Source: Pseudomonas shahriarae
GTDB lineage: Bacteria; Pseudomonadota; Gammaproteobacteria; Pseudomonadales; Pseudomonadaceae
Assembly (NCBI RefSeq): GCF_014268455.2
Contig: NZ_CP077085.1
Coordinates: 1,674,001-1,738,000, forward strand
Length of the DNA: 64,000 bases
Direction: 5' to 3'
Shown: piece by piece, positions 55,569-64,000 of the stretch
How positions within the stretch are numbered: position 1 is the first letter of the stretch
How the letters are laid out: the number at the start of each line of letters is the position of its first letter
Position numbers and translations under genes: made by a program
The notes under the pieces: generated by a model
Databases searched by the model: none
Told to the model about the DNA's origin: nothing
What the model saw: only the letters and a program-made list of their open reading frames with translations

Positions 55569-56033
55569 ATGGACACCATGACCGAGAACGACTATCTGAC
55601 CGCTTGGGGCCTCTACGCCTTCGCCGCTTTGGGCTGCCTGCTGGTGTGGTTTCGCCTGACCCGCTGGATCTGGCGCTGGCTGCGCGAACCGCTGCGGTTG
55701 CTGATGGCGGTGCTGCTGTTGAGCCCGACCATTGTCGACCCGGTCAAGGAGCAATTCGCCCCGGCCGTGGCCATCACCGCCCTGGATCTGTTGCTCAAAG
55801 TGGGCAATAACGCCTGGCGGGCGGTGTCCGACTTGCTGATGTACGCCATGATCGCCTTTGGCCTGTACCTGGTCTTTGTGCTGATCCGCTGGCCCATCGA
55901 ACGTGCCGCCAAGGCCCGGCGTGAGCAGAAAGCCGCCGCTGCGGCAGCGGTTGCGGCCGAGCCTGAGGACGACGAACCCTATGGCCGTGCGCCGGCCCCC
56001 GTCAGTGGTATGCGGGTCGAACCGCGTCTTTAA
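55569..56033 (+). CDS. Membrane protein with Ala/Glu-rich tail
   Basis: A 154-residue protein with helices at about 14-28 (AFAALGCLLVWF), 37-60 (LLMAVLLLSPTIV) and 90-110 (LLMYAMIAFGLYLVFVLI), then a tail of A, K and E with an acidic EPEDDEPYG run. The start is uncertain (ATG at 55569 or 55578). Its stop is 30 bp before the YafJ-like gene and it is probably in the same operon. Function unknown. Confidence 0.6.
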   Translation: MDTMTENDYLTAWGLYAFAALGCLLVWFRLTRWIWRWLREPLRLLMAVLLLSPTIVDPVKEQFAPAVAITALDLLLKVGNNAWRAVSDLLMYAMIAFGLYLVFVLIRWPIERAAKARREQKAAAAAAVAAEPEDDEPYGRAPAPVSGMRVEPRL

Positions 56034-56063
56034 CGTTGTTTGCCCAGCATCGAGAGTCCTGGC

Positions 56064-56840
56064 ATGTGTGAATTATTGGGCATGAGTGCCAACGTACCGA
56101 CCGACATCGTGTTCAGCTTCACCGGGCTGATGCAGCGCGGTGGGCGCACCGGGCCGCACCGCGATGGCTGGGGCATTGCCTTCTATGAGGGCCGTGGCTT
56201 GCGGCTGTTCCAGGACCCGGCGGCCAGCAGCGAGTCGGAAGTGGCGCTGCTGGTGCAGCGTTATCCGATCAAGAGTGAAGTGGTGATTGGCCATATCCGC
56301 CAGGCCAACGTCGGCAAGGTGAGCCTGTCCAATACCCATCCGTTCGTCCGCGAGTTGTGGGGGCGCAATTGGTGTTTCGCCCATAACGGTCAACTCGCCG
56401 ACTTCACGCCCCGGGCCACGTTCTACCGCCCGGTGGGCGATACCGACAGCGAAGCCGCCTTCTGCGACCTGCTCAACCGCATCCGTGAGGCGTTTCCCGA
56501 GCCCGTGGATATCGAGCAGGTGCTGCCGGACCTGATCGCCGCCTGCGCCGAATACCGCAGCAAGGGCGTGTTCAACTGCCTGCTCAGTGATGGTGATTGG
56601 CTGTTTTGCTACTGCTCGACCAAACTGGCGCAGATCACCCGGCGCGCACCCTTTGGCCCGGCGCGCCTCAAAGATGTCGACGTGATCGTCGATTTTCAGG
56701 CCGAAACCACGCCAAACGATGTGGTGACGGTGATTGCCACCGAACCCTTGACCGAAAACGAGACCTGGACCCGTTACGAACCGGGCCAGTGGAGCCTGTG
56801 GCGGCGCGGCGAATGCGTCAGCCAGGGCACAACTGCATAA
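56064..56840 (+). CDS. yafJ: Class II glutamine amidotransferase-like protein (YafJ)
   Basis: A 258-residue Ntn-hydrolase-type protein. The start M-C-E-L-L-G places a nucleophilic Cys at residue 2 after Met removal, and [30 protein letters not shown] and WCFAHNGQL are family segments. It probably uses glutamine as an amino donor, but the acceptor is unknown. I chose the ATG at 56064. Confidence 0.88.
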   Translation: MCELLGMSANVPTDIVFSFTGLMQRGGRTGPHRDGWGIAFYEGRGLRLFQDPAASSESEVALLVQRYPIKSEVVIGHIRQANVGKVSLSNTHPFVRELWGRNWCFAHNGQLADFTPRATFYRPVGDTDSEAAFCDLLNRIREAFPEPVDIEQVLPDLIAACAEYRSKGVFNCLLSDGDWLFCYCSTKLAQITRRAPFGPARLKDVDVIVDFQAETTPNDVVTVIATEPLTENETWTRYEPGQWSLWRRGECVSQGTTA

Positions 56841-56851
56841 GGACGTTGATT

Positions 56852-57394
56852 ATGTTGCTCAGCTATCTGCGCCTGGTGTTGTTTGCCATTGGCTTGTTGG
56901 TCGGGGTGCAAGTCCCGGGGTTTATCAACGACTACGCCAAGCGGGTCGAGGCCCATTTGATCGAGGCCCAGACCGGCCTGCGCGGTTTTGAAAGCACTGC
57001 GCAGCAGTTCTTCAAAGGCGATTTACAGGCCCTGGTCGCCCATTACCGCGCCAGCGATGACCCGGTATTCCGCAGCGATGCCAACAGCCTCGGCAGTTTG
57101 CTCGATCGCCAGGTAGCGTTGGACAAGCAGTTCCAGGCCATGCAGGGGCCGTGGTACATCCGCGCCTTGCAGGTGGCGGTGGCCGCCGACCCGGATATCC
57201 GCCGGGAAACCTGGAATGGCTACAGCTACCAGATCCTCCTGACCCCCGAGGCCATGGGCTGGGGTTTGGGCGGGGCGATGCTGCTGTCGTTCGGCCTGGA
57301 GTGCCTGTTCCGTTTGATTGACTGGGTGGTGCTGGGCGGCAAGCGTCTGCGCCAGAGCCGGCCGATTGAAGAGCGGGACCTCAAAGGCCTCTGA
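56852..57394 (+). CDS. DUF2937-family membrane protein
   Basis: A 180-residue protein with an N-terminal hydrophobic helix (LRLVLFAIGLLVGVQVPGF, about residues 6-24), a long soluble or coiled-coil part, and a C-terminal helix (GWGLGGAMLLSFGLECLF). It starts 11 bp after yafJ, and the pair is conserved in Pseudomonas. Function unknown. Confidence 0.75.
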   Translation: MLLSYLRLVLFAIGLLVGVQVPGFINDYAKRVEAHLIEAQTGLRGFESTAQQFFKGDLQALVAHYRASDDPVFRSDANSLGSLLDRQVALDKQFQAMQGPWYIRALQVAVAADPDIRRETWNGYSYQILLTPEAMGWGLGGAMLLSFGLECLFRLIDWVVLGGKRLRQSRPIEERDLKGL

Positions 57395-57491
57395 ATACGC
57401 CACAGATCTCCCGGTTGGAGCCAGCTCCCACCGGGAGGAATGCAGCTTCACGCTCTGGCTCTGCTTTTGATCCGGCTTTTGATCTGGCTTT

Positions 57492-57770
57492 TGATCTTGA
57501 TCTTAGGCGCCCCGTTAAACCACGATGGCCGCAGGCAGGTATTGCGCAGTGGGCACCCCCGGCATGGATGCCGGGGTAGCCGCGACACGGCCATGGATGG
57601 CCGATCGCGGCGGGCCCACGGAGCAATGCCTGACTGCGGGCATGCCGAGCCTAGGCGAGGCACCGAGTGGTGGGGCAAGAGCGCTTTGCTTACTTTGGCG
57701 CTTCTCCAAAGTGAGCCGCCGTAAGGGCGGAACCAATAGCCGCCGTTACCGCAGCAATGGATATGTACAC
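57492..57770. repeat. 280-bp structured intergenic repeat, copy 2
   Basis: It shares blocks with 49072-49353 at both ends. The central arms are quite different in sequence from copy 1 but remain complementary: CCGCAGGCAGGTATTGC (from 57530) with GCAATGCCTGACTGCGG (to 57640). The CCCCGGCAT/ATGCCGGGG hairpin, the GGCCAT/ATGGCC hairpin, CTTACTTTGG/CCAAAGTGAG and CCGCC/GGCGG stems are also kept. The 57,395-57,924 gap holds only this element, REP fragments and a tandem repeat; no gene. Confidence 0.85.
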
Positions 57771-57857
57771 ATACCCAGAGGATAGCTGTGTAGATTCCTA
57801 TGCTGCGATAGCGTCACCGCGGTGCAACCGATGTACCGAGGTGCTCGCATCGCAGGC

Positions 57858-57910
57858 AAGCCAGCTCCCACACAAGCCAGCTCCTACACAAACCAGCTCT
57901 CACACAAGCC
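57858..57910. repeat. 16-bp tandem repeat of REP-derived units
   Basis: Three units (AAGCCAGCTCCCACAC, then the same with T, then AAACCAGCTCTCACAC) and a partial fourth. Each unit is a half of the REP core. Confidence 0.8.
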
Positions 57911-57924
57911 CGCGCCTGCTAGGT

Positions 57925-58851
57925 TTAATCGGGTTTCTTCTGGTTGAGCACCATGCGCTCTTCACCCACTTCCTCGGCATACCGCGCCGCTACGCTTTGG
58001 CACAGCGCGACGATTTCCTCCACCAACTCCACCCCCACCCGCCACGACACCACCACCTGCAGGTTCGGCAAGCGCTGCGCCATGGGCAGCAATATCAACT
58101 CACCCCGCGCCAACTCTTCGCTGACCAGCACCGGCGGCATCGCGCCGATACCGAAGCCGTCGCGCAGCAAGCGGGTGATGGCCGACACCGAGTTCACGCA
58201 GTTCATGCGCGGCGCCGCGACGCCATGGGCTTGCATCAGGCTCAGTACATCCTGGTGCGGATGGGAGTTTTTCGAGTAGGTGATGATCCGTTCCTGGGCC
58301 AGTTCGGCGAGGGAGGTGTAATCACGGTTGTAGATAGAATGGCTGGCGACGATCCAGCCCATGGGGTGGCTGGCCAGCTCCAGGCTGCGCACCGATTCCT
58401 GGCGCAGCAGGTCGGTTTGCAGGATCAGGTCGAGAAAGCCTTTTTGCAGCTGATCGCAGAGGTTCAGCGCGGTATCGGCGACCAGCTCGATTTCCACCAG
58501 GGGGAAATGGTTCATCAACTCGGTCACCAAGGGGCTGAGCCAGGTATGGATCACCGTGTCCATCACGCCGATACGGATGCGTCCGACCTTGCTGCTGGTG
58601 GTTTCCAGCGACTGCTTGAGCCCCTGCATGGTGATCATCATCTGCTCGGCATACTCGAGCACCTTCACCCCATCCGGGGTCAGGCTCACGCCACGCGAGT
58701 CACGCAGGAACAGTTTCACCCCCAACTCGCCTTCCAACACCGCAATGCGGCTGGAGATCGAGGCCTGGGTGGTGAACAGCTTCTCTGCCGTGAGCCGGAA
58801 GCTCTTGAGTCGGGCCACCCAGACGAAGGTTTCGAGGAACTTCAAATTCAT
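57925..58851 (-). CDS. LysR-family regulator, probable pxp operon regulator
   Basis: A 308-residue LysR protein; HTH MNLKFLETFVWVARLKSFRL with SSRIAVLEGELGVKLF, then an effector domain. It is divergent from pxpA across a 178-bp gap, so it probably regulates pxpABC (inference from position). Confidence 0.87.
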   Translation of the reverse strand: MNLKFLETFVWVARLKSFRLTAEKLFTTQASISSRIAVLEGELGVKLFLRDSRGVSLTPDGVKVLEYAEQMMITMQGLKQSLETTSSKVGRIRIGVMDTVIHTWLSPLVTELMNHFPLVEIELVADTALNLCDQLQKGFLDLILQTDLLRQESVRSLELASHPMGWIVASHSIYNRDYTSLAELAQERIITYSKNSHPHQDVLSLMQAHGVAAPRMNCVNSVSAITRLLRDGFGIGAMPPVLVSEELARGELILLPMAQRLPNLQVVVSWRVGVELVEEIVALCQSVAARYAEEVGEERMVLNQKKPD

Positions 58852-59029
58852 GGGATCAACTTTTTCTTATGCATGGATCGGTTTTTATTAGTTGGACGCA
58901 ACAGGGGCTGCGCGCCAAAAATCGGGCTGTCTCACGATAAGCGTCGTCGGGGCTCAGGACAACATCGTTGCGAGATCTTGGTAAAAGATCCCACACTACA
59001 AAAAAATAAAGCCTACAGGAGTCTTCACC

Positions 59030-59773
59030 GTGAGCCGCCTGCTATTGAACTGCGACATCGGCGAAAGTTTTGGTGCCTGGACCATGGGTCTGGATGCCGA
59101 GGTCATGCCATTCATTGATTGCGCCAATATCGCCTGCGGCTTCCACGCCGGCGACCCGAGCATCATGCGCAAGACCGTCGCCCTGGCGTTGCAGCATGGC
59201 GTGCAGATCGGTGCGCACCCGGCGTATCAGGACCTGGCAGGTTTTGGCCGGCGCTCCATGGCCTATGCACCCCAGGAAATCCAGGACCTGCTGCATTACC
59301 AGATCGGTGCCCTCGATGGTATTTGCCGGGCCCAGGGTGGCCGGGTCAGCTACGTCAAACCCCATGGTGCGATGTACAACGACATGATGGCCAAGCCTGC
59401 GCAACTGCGTGCAGTGATCCAGGCCGTGGCGGCGTATGACGCCAGCCTGCCCTTGATGCTGATGGCCACCCGTGACAACAGTGCCGCCCAGGCCTTGGGG
59501 GATGAGTACGGCGTGACCCTGTGGTTCGAAGCTTTCGCCGACCGCGCCTATGACAACGCCGGGCATCTGGTCTCGCGGCAGTTGCCGGGCGCGGTGCATC
59601 ACGATGCACAGGTCATTCTCGAGCAGGCCTTGACCATTGCCCGTGGCGATACCCTGGTTGCCAGCGACGGCAGCCCCTTGCTGCTGCAGGCCAACACCCT
59701 CTGCGTGCATGGCGATAACGCCAGCTCGGTGGCGGCGGTGCAGCGTATTCGCCAGGCGTTGACGCCAGCATGA
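59030..59773 (+). CDS. pxpA: 5-oxoprolinase subunit PxpA (LamB/YcsF family)
   Basis: A 247-residue protein. The family start [13 protein letters not shown], and [13 protein letters not shown] and [16 protein letters not shown], match PxpA. It works with PxpB and PxpC in ATP-dependent opening of 5-oxoproline (pyroglutamate) to glutamate. The start is GTG at 59030. The stop overlaps the start of pxpB by ATGA. Confidence 0.93.
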   Translation: MSRLLLNCDIGESFGAWTMGLDAEVMPFIDCANIACGFHAGDPSIMRKTVALALQHGVQIGAHPAYQDLAGFGRRSMAYAPQEIQDLLHYQIGALDGICRAQGGRVSYVKPHGAMYNDMMAKPAQLRAVIQAVAAYDASLPLMLMATRDNSAAQALGDEYGVTLWFEAFADRAYDNAGHLVSRQLPGAVHHDAQVILEQALTIARGDTLVASDGSPLLLQANTLCVHGDNASSVAAVQRIRQALTPA

Positions 59774-60474
59774 ACCCACGGATTGAAGTGGTAGCCATCG
59801 ACTGCCTGATGGTGCGCCTGTTTGAAGTGATCGCCGAAGACAACATGCCCTGGATGCTCGCTGCCACGCGCCGCCTGCGCGAGGGATTTGGCGCGGCGCT
59901 GGTGGACCTGGTGCCTTCCTACACGACCCTGATGGTGCATTACGACCTGCTGGCGCTGAGTCCGGCACAGGCGCGGGAACTGATCAATCAGGCCCTCACG
60001 GGCTTGCAGCCCCAGGCCCAGGGCAGCGGGCAGTGTCATATCTTGCCGGTGTGGTACGACCTCAGCGTCGGCCCTGAGCTGACCTTGCTCGCCCAGCGCA
60101 GCGGGCTTGCGGTCAACGAGGTGATTCGCCGCCACAGCCAGCATCAATACCAGGTCTTTGCCCTTGGTTTTGCCCCCGGTTTTGCCTTTATGGGGCTGGT
60201 GGAAGAGCAACTCGCGGCGCCGCGTCTGGGCACCCCGCGCAAACGGGTGGCGGCGGGCAGCGTCGGCATCGCCGAGCGCCAGACCGCAGCCTATCCGGTG
60301 GAATCCCCGGGTGGCTGGAACCTGATCGGGCGCACCCCGGCCAAATTGTTCGACCGCGAGCGCGACGGCTACAGCCTGATGCAGCCGGGCGACAGTGTGC
60401 GTTTCGAAGCCATCGGGCGTGCTGAATTTATCAACCTGGGTGGCGATGACACGCCCTTGGAGGCCCAGGTATGA
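59770..60474 (+). CDS. pxpB: 5-oxoprolinase subunit PxpB
   Basis: A 234-residue KipI/allophanate-hydrolase subunit 1-like protein. It has the N-terminal [16 protein letters not shown] and the C-terminal [15 protein letters not shown] and [19 protein letters not shown] motifs of the family. It is overlapped by 4 bp at both ends, with pxpA and pxpC, so the three are translationally coupled. Confidence 0.93.
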   Translation: MNPRIEVVAIDCLMVRLFEVIAEDNMPWMLAATRRLREGFGAALVDLVPSYTTLMVHYDLLALSPAQARELINQALTGLQPQAQGSGQCHILPVWYDLSVGPELTLLAQRSGLAVNEVIRRHSQHQYQVFALGFAPGFAFMGLVEEQLAAPRLGTPRKRVAAGSVGIAERQTAAYPVESPGGWNLIGRTPAKLFDRERDGYSLMQPGDSVRFEAIGRAEFINLGGDDTPLEAQV

Positions 60475-61385
60475 GCCGCTTGTTGATCGAGGCCAGCACC
60501 GCGCTGTGCTTGTTGCAGGATGCCGGGCGTTTTGGTGTGCGGCATCTGGGCGTGACCCAGGGCGGCGCGCTGGATTGGGTGTCGATGTCCTGGGCCAACT
60601 GGCTGCTGGGCAATTCGCTGGATGCGCCGGTGGTGGAAATCACCCTGGGCGGTTTTACCGTGCAGGCCGAGGAGCTTTGCGTGCTGGCCCTGGCCGGCGC
60701 GGACCTGGGCGCGTACATCGACGAGCGCGCCATCAGCCCAGGCCGCAGTTTCATTCTGCAAAAAGGCCAGCGCTTGCGCTTCACCCAACCCCACCGCGGT
60801 GCACGGGCTTACCTGGCGGCGCCAGGCGGGTTTGACGCGCCCAAGGTGCTGGGCAGTTGTGCCAGTGTCGGGCGCGAAGCCCTGGGCGGGCTGGACGGTT
60901 TTGGCCGGGCCCTGGCTGAAGGTGGGTCCCTGGTGTATTCCGGTACCGGCAGTGAGTTGCGTGAGTTGCCGGTTGAGCGGTTGCAATCTACCGCGCCCCT
61001 GGACGTGATCCTCGGCGCGCAGATCGGCCAGTTCAGTGGCCAGAGCCTGTTCGATGCCTTCAATACCGAATGGACCCTGGACAGCCGCGCCGACCGCATG
61101 GGCATGCGCCTGCTGGGCACGCCGTTGGCGTATCAGGGGCCGTCGCTGATCTCCGAAGGCATCCCGTTGGGTGCGATCCAGGTCCCGCCGGATGGGCAGC
61201 CGATTGTATTGCTCAATGATCGCCAGACCATTGGCGGCTACCCGCGATTGGGGGCTTTGACGCCATTGGCGTTGGCGCGCCTGGCCCAGTGTCTGCCGGG
61301 GGAGAAGGTGAGGCTGGCGCCGGTGATGCAGGAGACGGCGCATCGCGAGCATCTGAGCTATTTGCAGCGATTTACGAATCGCTAA
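60471..61385 (+). CDS. pxpC: 5-oxoprolinase subunit PxpC
   Basis: A 304-residue KipA/allophanate-hydrolase subunit 2-like protein. The start LLIEASTALCLLQDAGRFGV, GVTQGGALDWVS, and C-terminal DRQTIGGYPRLGALTP are typical. It completes the PxpABC complex. A REP palindrome follows. Confidence 0.93.
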   Translation: MSRLLIEASTALCLLQDAGRFGVRHLGVTQGGALDWVSMSWANWLLGNSLDAPVVEITLGGFTVQAEELCVLALAGADLGAYIDERAISPGRSFILQKGQRLRFTQPHRGARAYLAAPGGFDAPKVLGSCASVGREALGGLDGFGRALAEGGSLVYSGTGSELRELPVERLQSTAPLDVILGAQIGQFSGQSLFDAFNTEWTLDSRADRMGMRLLGTPLAYQGPSLISEGIPLGAIQVPPDGQPIVLLNDRQTIGGYPRLGALTPLALARLAQCLPGEKVRLAPVMQETAHREHLSYLQRFTNR

Positions 61386-61389
61386 AGGC

Positions 61390-61481
61390 ATCGCAGGCAA
61401 GCCAGCTCCCACATTCAGAATGCATTCACATATTTTGCTTTGTGAATGCAGTCCAAATGTGGGAGCTGGCTTGCCTGCGAT
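61390..61481. repeat. Nested REP palindrome
   Basis: The outer arms, 61390-61414 and 61457-61481, are exact 25-bp complements. An inner 10-bp hairpin (TGCATTCACA at 61421-61430 with TGTGAATGCA at 61441-61450) sits inside the loop. It lies between convergent pxpC and the VWA gene. Confidence 0.92.
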
Positions 61482-61501
61482 AGCGGCGGTGAATCCACCC
61501 C

Positions 61502-62680
61502 CTACTTGGAGAGAAACCGCATCCCCTCTTCAAGCCCGCGCAAGGTCAACGGATACATCTGGTCCTCAATCAAATCCCGCACGATATTGGTCGACGAGGT
61601 ATAGCCCCAGGTGTCTTTCGGGTACGGATTAATCCAGATCAGCTTCTTGTACTTCTCCATGAACCGCTGCATCCACACATACCCCGGCTCTTCGTTCCAG
61701 TGCTCCACGCTGCCACCGGCCTGGGTGATTTCGTAGGGGGCCATGGCCGCGTCGCCGATAAAGATCACCTTATAGTCGGCGCCGTACTTGTGCAGCAGGT
61801 CCTGGGTCGAGGTGCGCTCGGAAGTGCGGCGCATGTTGTTCTTCCACACCGATTCATAAATGAAGTTGTGGAAGTAGAAGTACTCCAGGTGCTTGAACTC
61901 GGTCTTGCAGGCCGAGAACAGCTCTTCGCAAGTCTTGACGTGGGCATCCATCGAACCGCCGATGTCGAACAGCAACAGCAGCTTGACCGTGTTGCGCCGT
62001 TCCGGGCGCATCTGGATATTCAGCAGGCCGGCGTCACGGGCGGTGTGGTCGATGGTGCCGTCGATATCCAGCTCTTCGGCTGCACCCTGGCGCGCAAACT
62101 TGCGCAGGCGGCGCAGGGCCACCTTGATATTGCGCGTGCCCAGTTCCACCGAGTCATCGAGGTTCTTGTACTCGCGCTGGTCCCAGACCTTGACCGCCTT
62201 GCCCTGGCGCTTGCCGGCATCGCCCACGCGAATGCCCTCGGGGTTGAAACCGCCGGAACCGAACGGGCTGGTGCCGCCAGTACCGATCCACTTGTTGCCG
62301 CCGGCGTGGCGCTCCTTCTGTTCCTCCAGGCGTTTCTTGAACTCTTCGATCAGCTTGTCCAGGCCGCCCAGGGATTGAATCTGCGCGCGCTCTTCATCGC
62401 TCAGCGAACGCTCGAACTCCTTGCGCAACCAGTCTTCGGGAATCAATGCCTGCAAGTGGTCGTCGAGTTTCTCCAGGCCATTGAAGTAGGCGCCGAAAGC
62501 CCGGTCGAACTTGTCGAAGTGGCGTTCGTCCTTCACCAGGATCGCCCGGGACAAGTAATAAAACTCGTCCATGTCAGCGAAGGTCACCCGTTGTTTCAGG
62601 GCGTTGATCAGGTCCAGCAGCTCACGTACCGAGACCGGCACCTTGGCTGCACGCATTTCATTGAACAGGTTGAGCAGCAT
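61502..62680 (-). CDS. VWA domain protein paired with MoxR
   Basis: A 392-residue protein. The N-terminal 190 residues are helical, with GGNKWIGTGGTSPFGSGG at about 129-146. The VWA domain follows (about 215-385), with a MIDAS-like DIGGSMDAH instead of the usual DxSxS. It lies 11 bp after the MoxR gene on the same strand; such MoxR-VWA pairs act in chaperone-like assembly or activation of complexes. Confidence 0.87.
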   Translation of the reverse strand: MLLNLFNEMRAAKVPVSVRELLDLINALKQRVTFADMDEFYYLSRAILVKDERHFDKFDRAFGAYFNGLEKLDDHLQALIPEDWLRKEFERSLSDEERAQIQSLGGLDKLIEEFKKRLEEQKERHAGGNKWIGTGGTSPFGSGGFNPEGIRVGDAGKRQGKAVKVWDQREYKNLDDSVELGTRNIKVALRRLRKFARQGAAEELDIDGTIDHTARDAGLLNIQMRPERRNTVKLLLLFDIGGSMDAHVKTCEELFSACKTEFKHLEYFYFHNFIYESVWKNNMRRTSERTSTQDLLHKYGADYKVIFIGDAAMAPYEITQAGGSVEHWNEEPGYVWMQRFMEKYKKLIWINPYPKDTWGYTSSTNIVRDLIEDQMYPLTLRGLEEGMRFLSK

Positions 62681-62691
62681 GGCAAAAGCCC

Positions 62692-63537
62692 TTATCGAGT
62701 GCCGCGACGGCTCATGAACGCCAGGCGCTCAAGCAGTTGCACATCCTGCTCGTTTTTCACCAGGGCGCCGGCCAGGGGCGGGATGGCCTTGGTTGGATCA
62801 CGCTCGCGCAGCACCGCCTCGCCGATGTTGTCGGCCATCAGCAGCTTGAGCCAGTCCACCAGCTCGGAGGTGGAGGGCTTTTTCTTCAGGCCGGGGACCT
62901 TGCGCACGTCGAAGAACACGTCCAGCGCTTCGCTGACCAGGTCTTTCTTGATGTCGGGGTAATGCACGTCGACGATTTTCTGCAGGGTGGTGCGGTCGGG
63001 GAAGGCGATGTAATGGAAGAAGCAGCGACGCAGGAAAGCGTCCGGCAGCTCTTTCTCGTTGTTGGAGGTAATGATGATGATCGGGCGCTTCTTGGCCTTG
63101 ATGGTCTCGTCGATTTCGTAGACGTAGAACTCCATCTTGTCGAGTTCTTGCAGCAGGTCGTTGGGGAACTCGATATCGGCCTTGTCGATCTCGTCGATCA
63201 GCAGGATCACCCGCTCCTCGGACTCGAAAGCCTCCCACAGCTTGCCTTTCTTCAGGTAGTTGCGTACGTCATGGACCTTGTCCACGCCCAGTTGCGAGTC
63301 GCGCAGGCGGCTGACCGCATCGTATTCATACAGGCCCTGGTGCGCCTTGGTGGTGGACTTGATGTGCCAGGTGATCAACCGCGCGCCAAACGATTCGGCC
63401 AGTTGTTCTGCAAGCATGGTCTTGCCGGTGCCCGGCTCGCCCTTGACCAGCAGCGGACGCTCCAGCGTGATGGCAGCGTTGACAGCCAGTTTCAGGTCAT
63501 CGGTGGCAACGTAGGCCTGGGTGCCTTCGAACTTCAT
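62692..63537 (-). CDS. MoxR-family AAA+ ATPase
   Basis: A 281-residue AAA+ ATPase. The Walker A is KGEPGTGKTMLAE (about residues 33-45), Walker B is VILLIDEIDKAD (about 109-120), and sensor I is IIITSNNEKELP. It is the upstream partner of the VWA gene; its client complex is unknown. Confidence 0.93.
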   Translation of the reverse strand: MKFEGTQAYVATDDLKLAVNAAITLERPLLVKGEPGTGKTMLAEQLAESFGARLITWHIKSTTKAHQGLYEYDAVSRLRDSQLGVDKVHDVRNYLKKGKLWEAFESEERVILLIDEIDKADIEFPNDLLQELDKMEFYVYEIDETIKAKKRPIIIITSNNEKELPDAFLRRCFFHYIAFPDRTTLQKIVDVHYPDIKKDLVSEALDVFFDVRKVPGLKKKPSTSELVDWLKLLMADNIGEAVLRERDPTKAIPPLAGALVKNEQDVQLLERLAFMSRRGTR

Positions 63538-63654
63538 TTCTCAATCCTCGAACATGACGCCGGTAGTCAGCATGCCTGCGACTATAGCGCGCAGCCCCGG
63601 TGACTGTGAACGCAGACGGGTTATTCAGTCTCTGAATGACCAGTCACGCCAGGG

Positions 63655-64000
63655 TCACTCCGCACTGGGTTTGGGTTGTTCGTAGCGGGCGTTGAACGCC
63701 TGGACGAAACCATTGCGCAAAATCTGCAAAAACGCCTGGAACGCGCTGATATCTTGCTGGTGAACGCTGCCGCTGAGTTCCACCCGGGTGGCGAACTGGT
63801 TTTTGCTCTGGTTCTTCAGCACGGTTTCGCTGGCACCGACCACGGCTTCCCAGATCGAGCGGAAAATCCCCTTGTCCTGGTTCTCCACGTCCTGTTGCCA
63901 GTCAAACACCTCCACATCCCGCAGCAGCGGCTTGATATAGCCGGTCAATTGGGCTTTTTCAGCCTGGGCTTCAATCACCACGTCGCCGGTGCCGGCATTG
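63655..64000 (-). CDS. DUF748-like protein, C-terminal end (continues past window)
   Basis: The last 114 residues or so of a larger protein whose start lies beyond base 64000. The segment TGYIKPLLRDVEVFDW, a W-E-x-V-V-G block, and the repeat-like FATRVELSGSVHQQDISAFQ with FLQILRNGFVQAFN resemble the C-terminal part of AsmA-like DUF748 envelope proteins. The match is by pattern only. It is transcribed towards the MoxR gene, with a 117-bp gap. Confidence 0.6.
   Translation of the reverse strand, partial: NAGTGDVVIEAQAEKAQLTGYIKPLLRDVEVFDWQQDVENQDKGIFRSIWEAVVGASETVLKNQSKNQFATRVELSGSVHQQDISAFQAFLQILRNGFVQAFNARYEQPKPSAE

Overview
The window is high-GC chromosomal DNA from a Pseudomonas, most likely the P. 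fluorescens group. The basis is gene content and order (ygfZ / sdhE-ygfX / nadB / algU-mucA-mucB-mucD, gcvR-bcp / dapA-bamC-MBL-purC / tRNA-Ser), the many short palindromic repeats with a GTGGGAGCTGGCTTGCCTGCGATAG-like core, and protein sequences throughout. No plasmid, phage-structural or CRISPR signal is present.

Bases 1-15,850 are conserved core: the end of a sensor kinase, an HDOD protein, the SdhE/YgfZ/YgfX housekeeping genes, NAD synthesis, the envelope-stress operon algU-mucABD (no mucC, two candidate AlgU promoters), a BepA-like protease, Bcp, GcvR, DapA, BamC, PurC and tRNA-Ser(CGA).

Bases 15,823-22,955 are a genomic island of about 7.1 kb inserted in the 3' end of tRNA-Ser. It is bounded by a perfect 26-bp direct repeat and, just inside each end, by a pair of TTAGGGCA boxes 11 bp apart. 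It carries a ComF-like phosphoribosyltransferase plus SLOG-fold protein pair, an N-terminally truncated tyrosine recombinase fused head-to-head to a decayed umuC, an NdpA-family protein overlapping a membrane protein, and a DnaB-like protein without a Walker A lysine. This is the accessory region most likely to hold an undescribed system, and a conflict or defence role is plausible but inferred.

Bases 23,000-41,900 hold metabolic and regulatory genes: several LysR regulators, two MFS exporters, a VOC protein, pobR/pobA (4-hydroxybenzoate), cynR / cynT-cynS (cyanate detoxification), a PuuA-like glutamine synthetase, RNase D and YcgL. Bases 41,960-49,000 include a hydroxyacid dehydrogenase, a 1147-residue toxin or effector-like protein ending in an OspG/NleH-like kinase domain, a nitroreductase, a YcgN protein and a degenerate M61-like peptidase.

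Bases 49,000-64,000 contain two copies of a 280-bp structured intergenic repeat whose stems differ in sequence but stay paired, REP palindromes, a TrmH-family methyltransferase, YajD, RarD, oligopeptidase B, a YafJ-type amidotransferase, pxpABC (5-oxoprolinase) with a divergent LysR, a MoxR-VWA module, and the end of a DUF748-like protein cut by the window edge.
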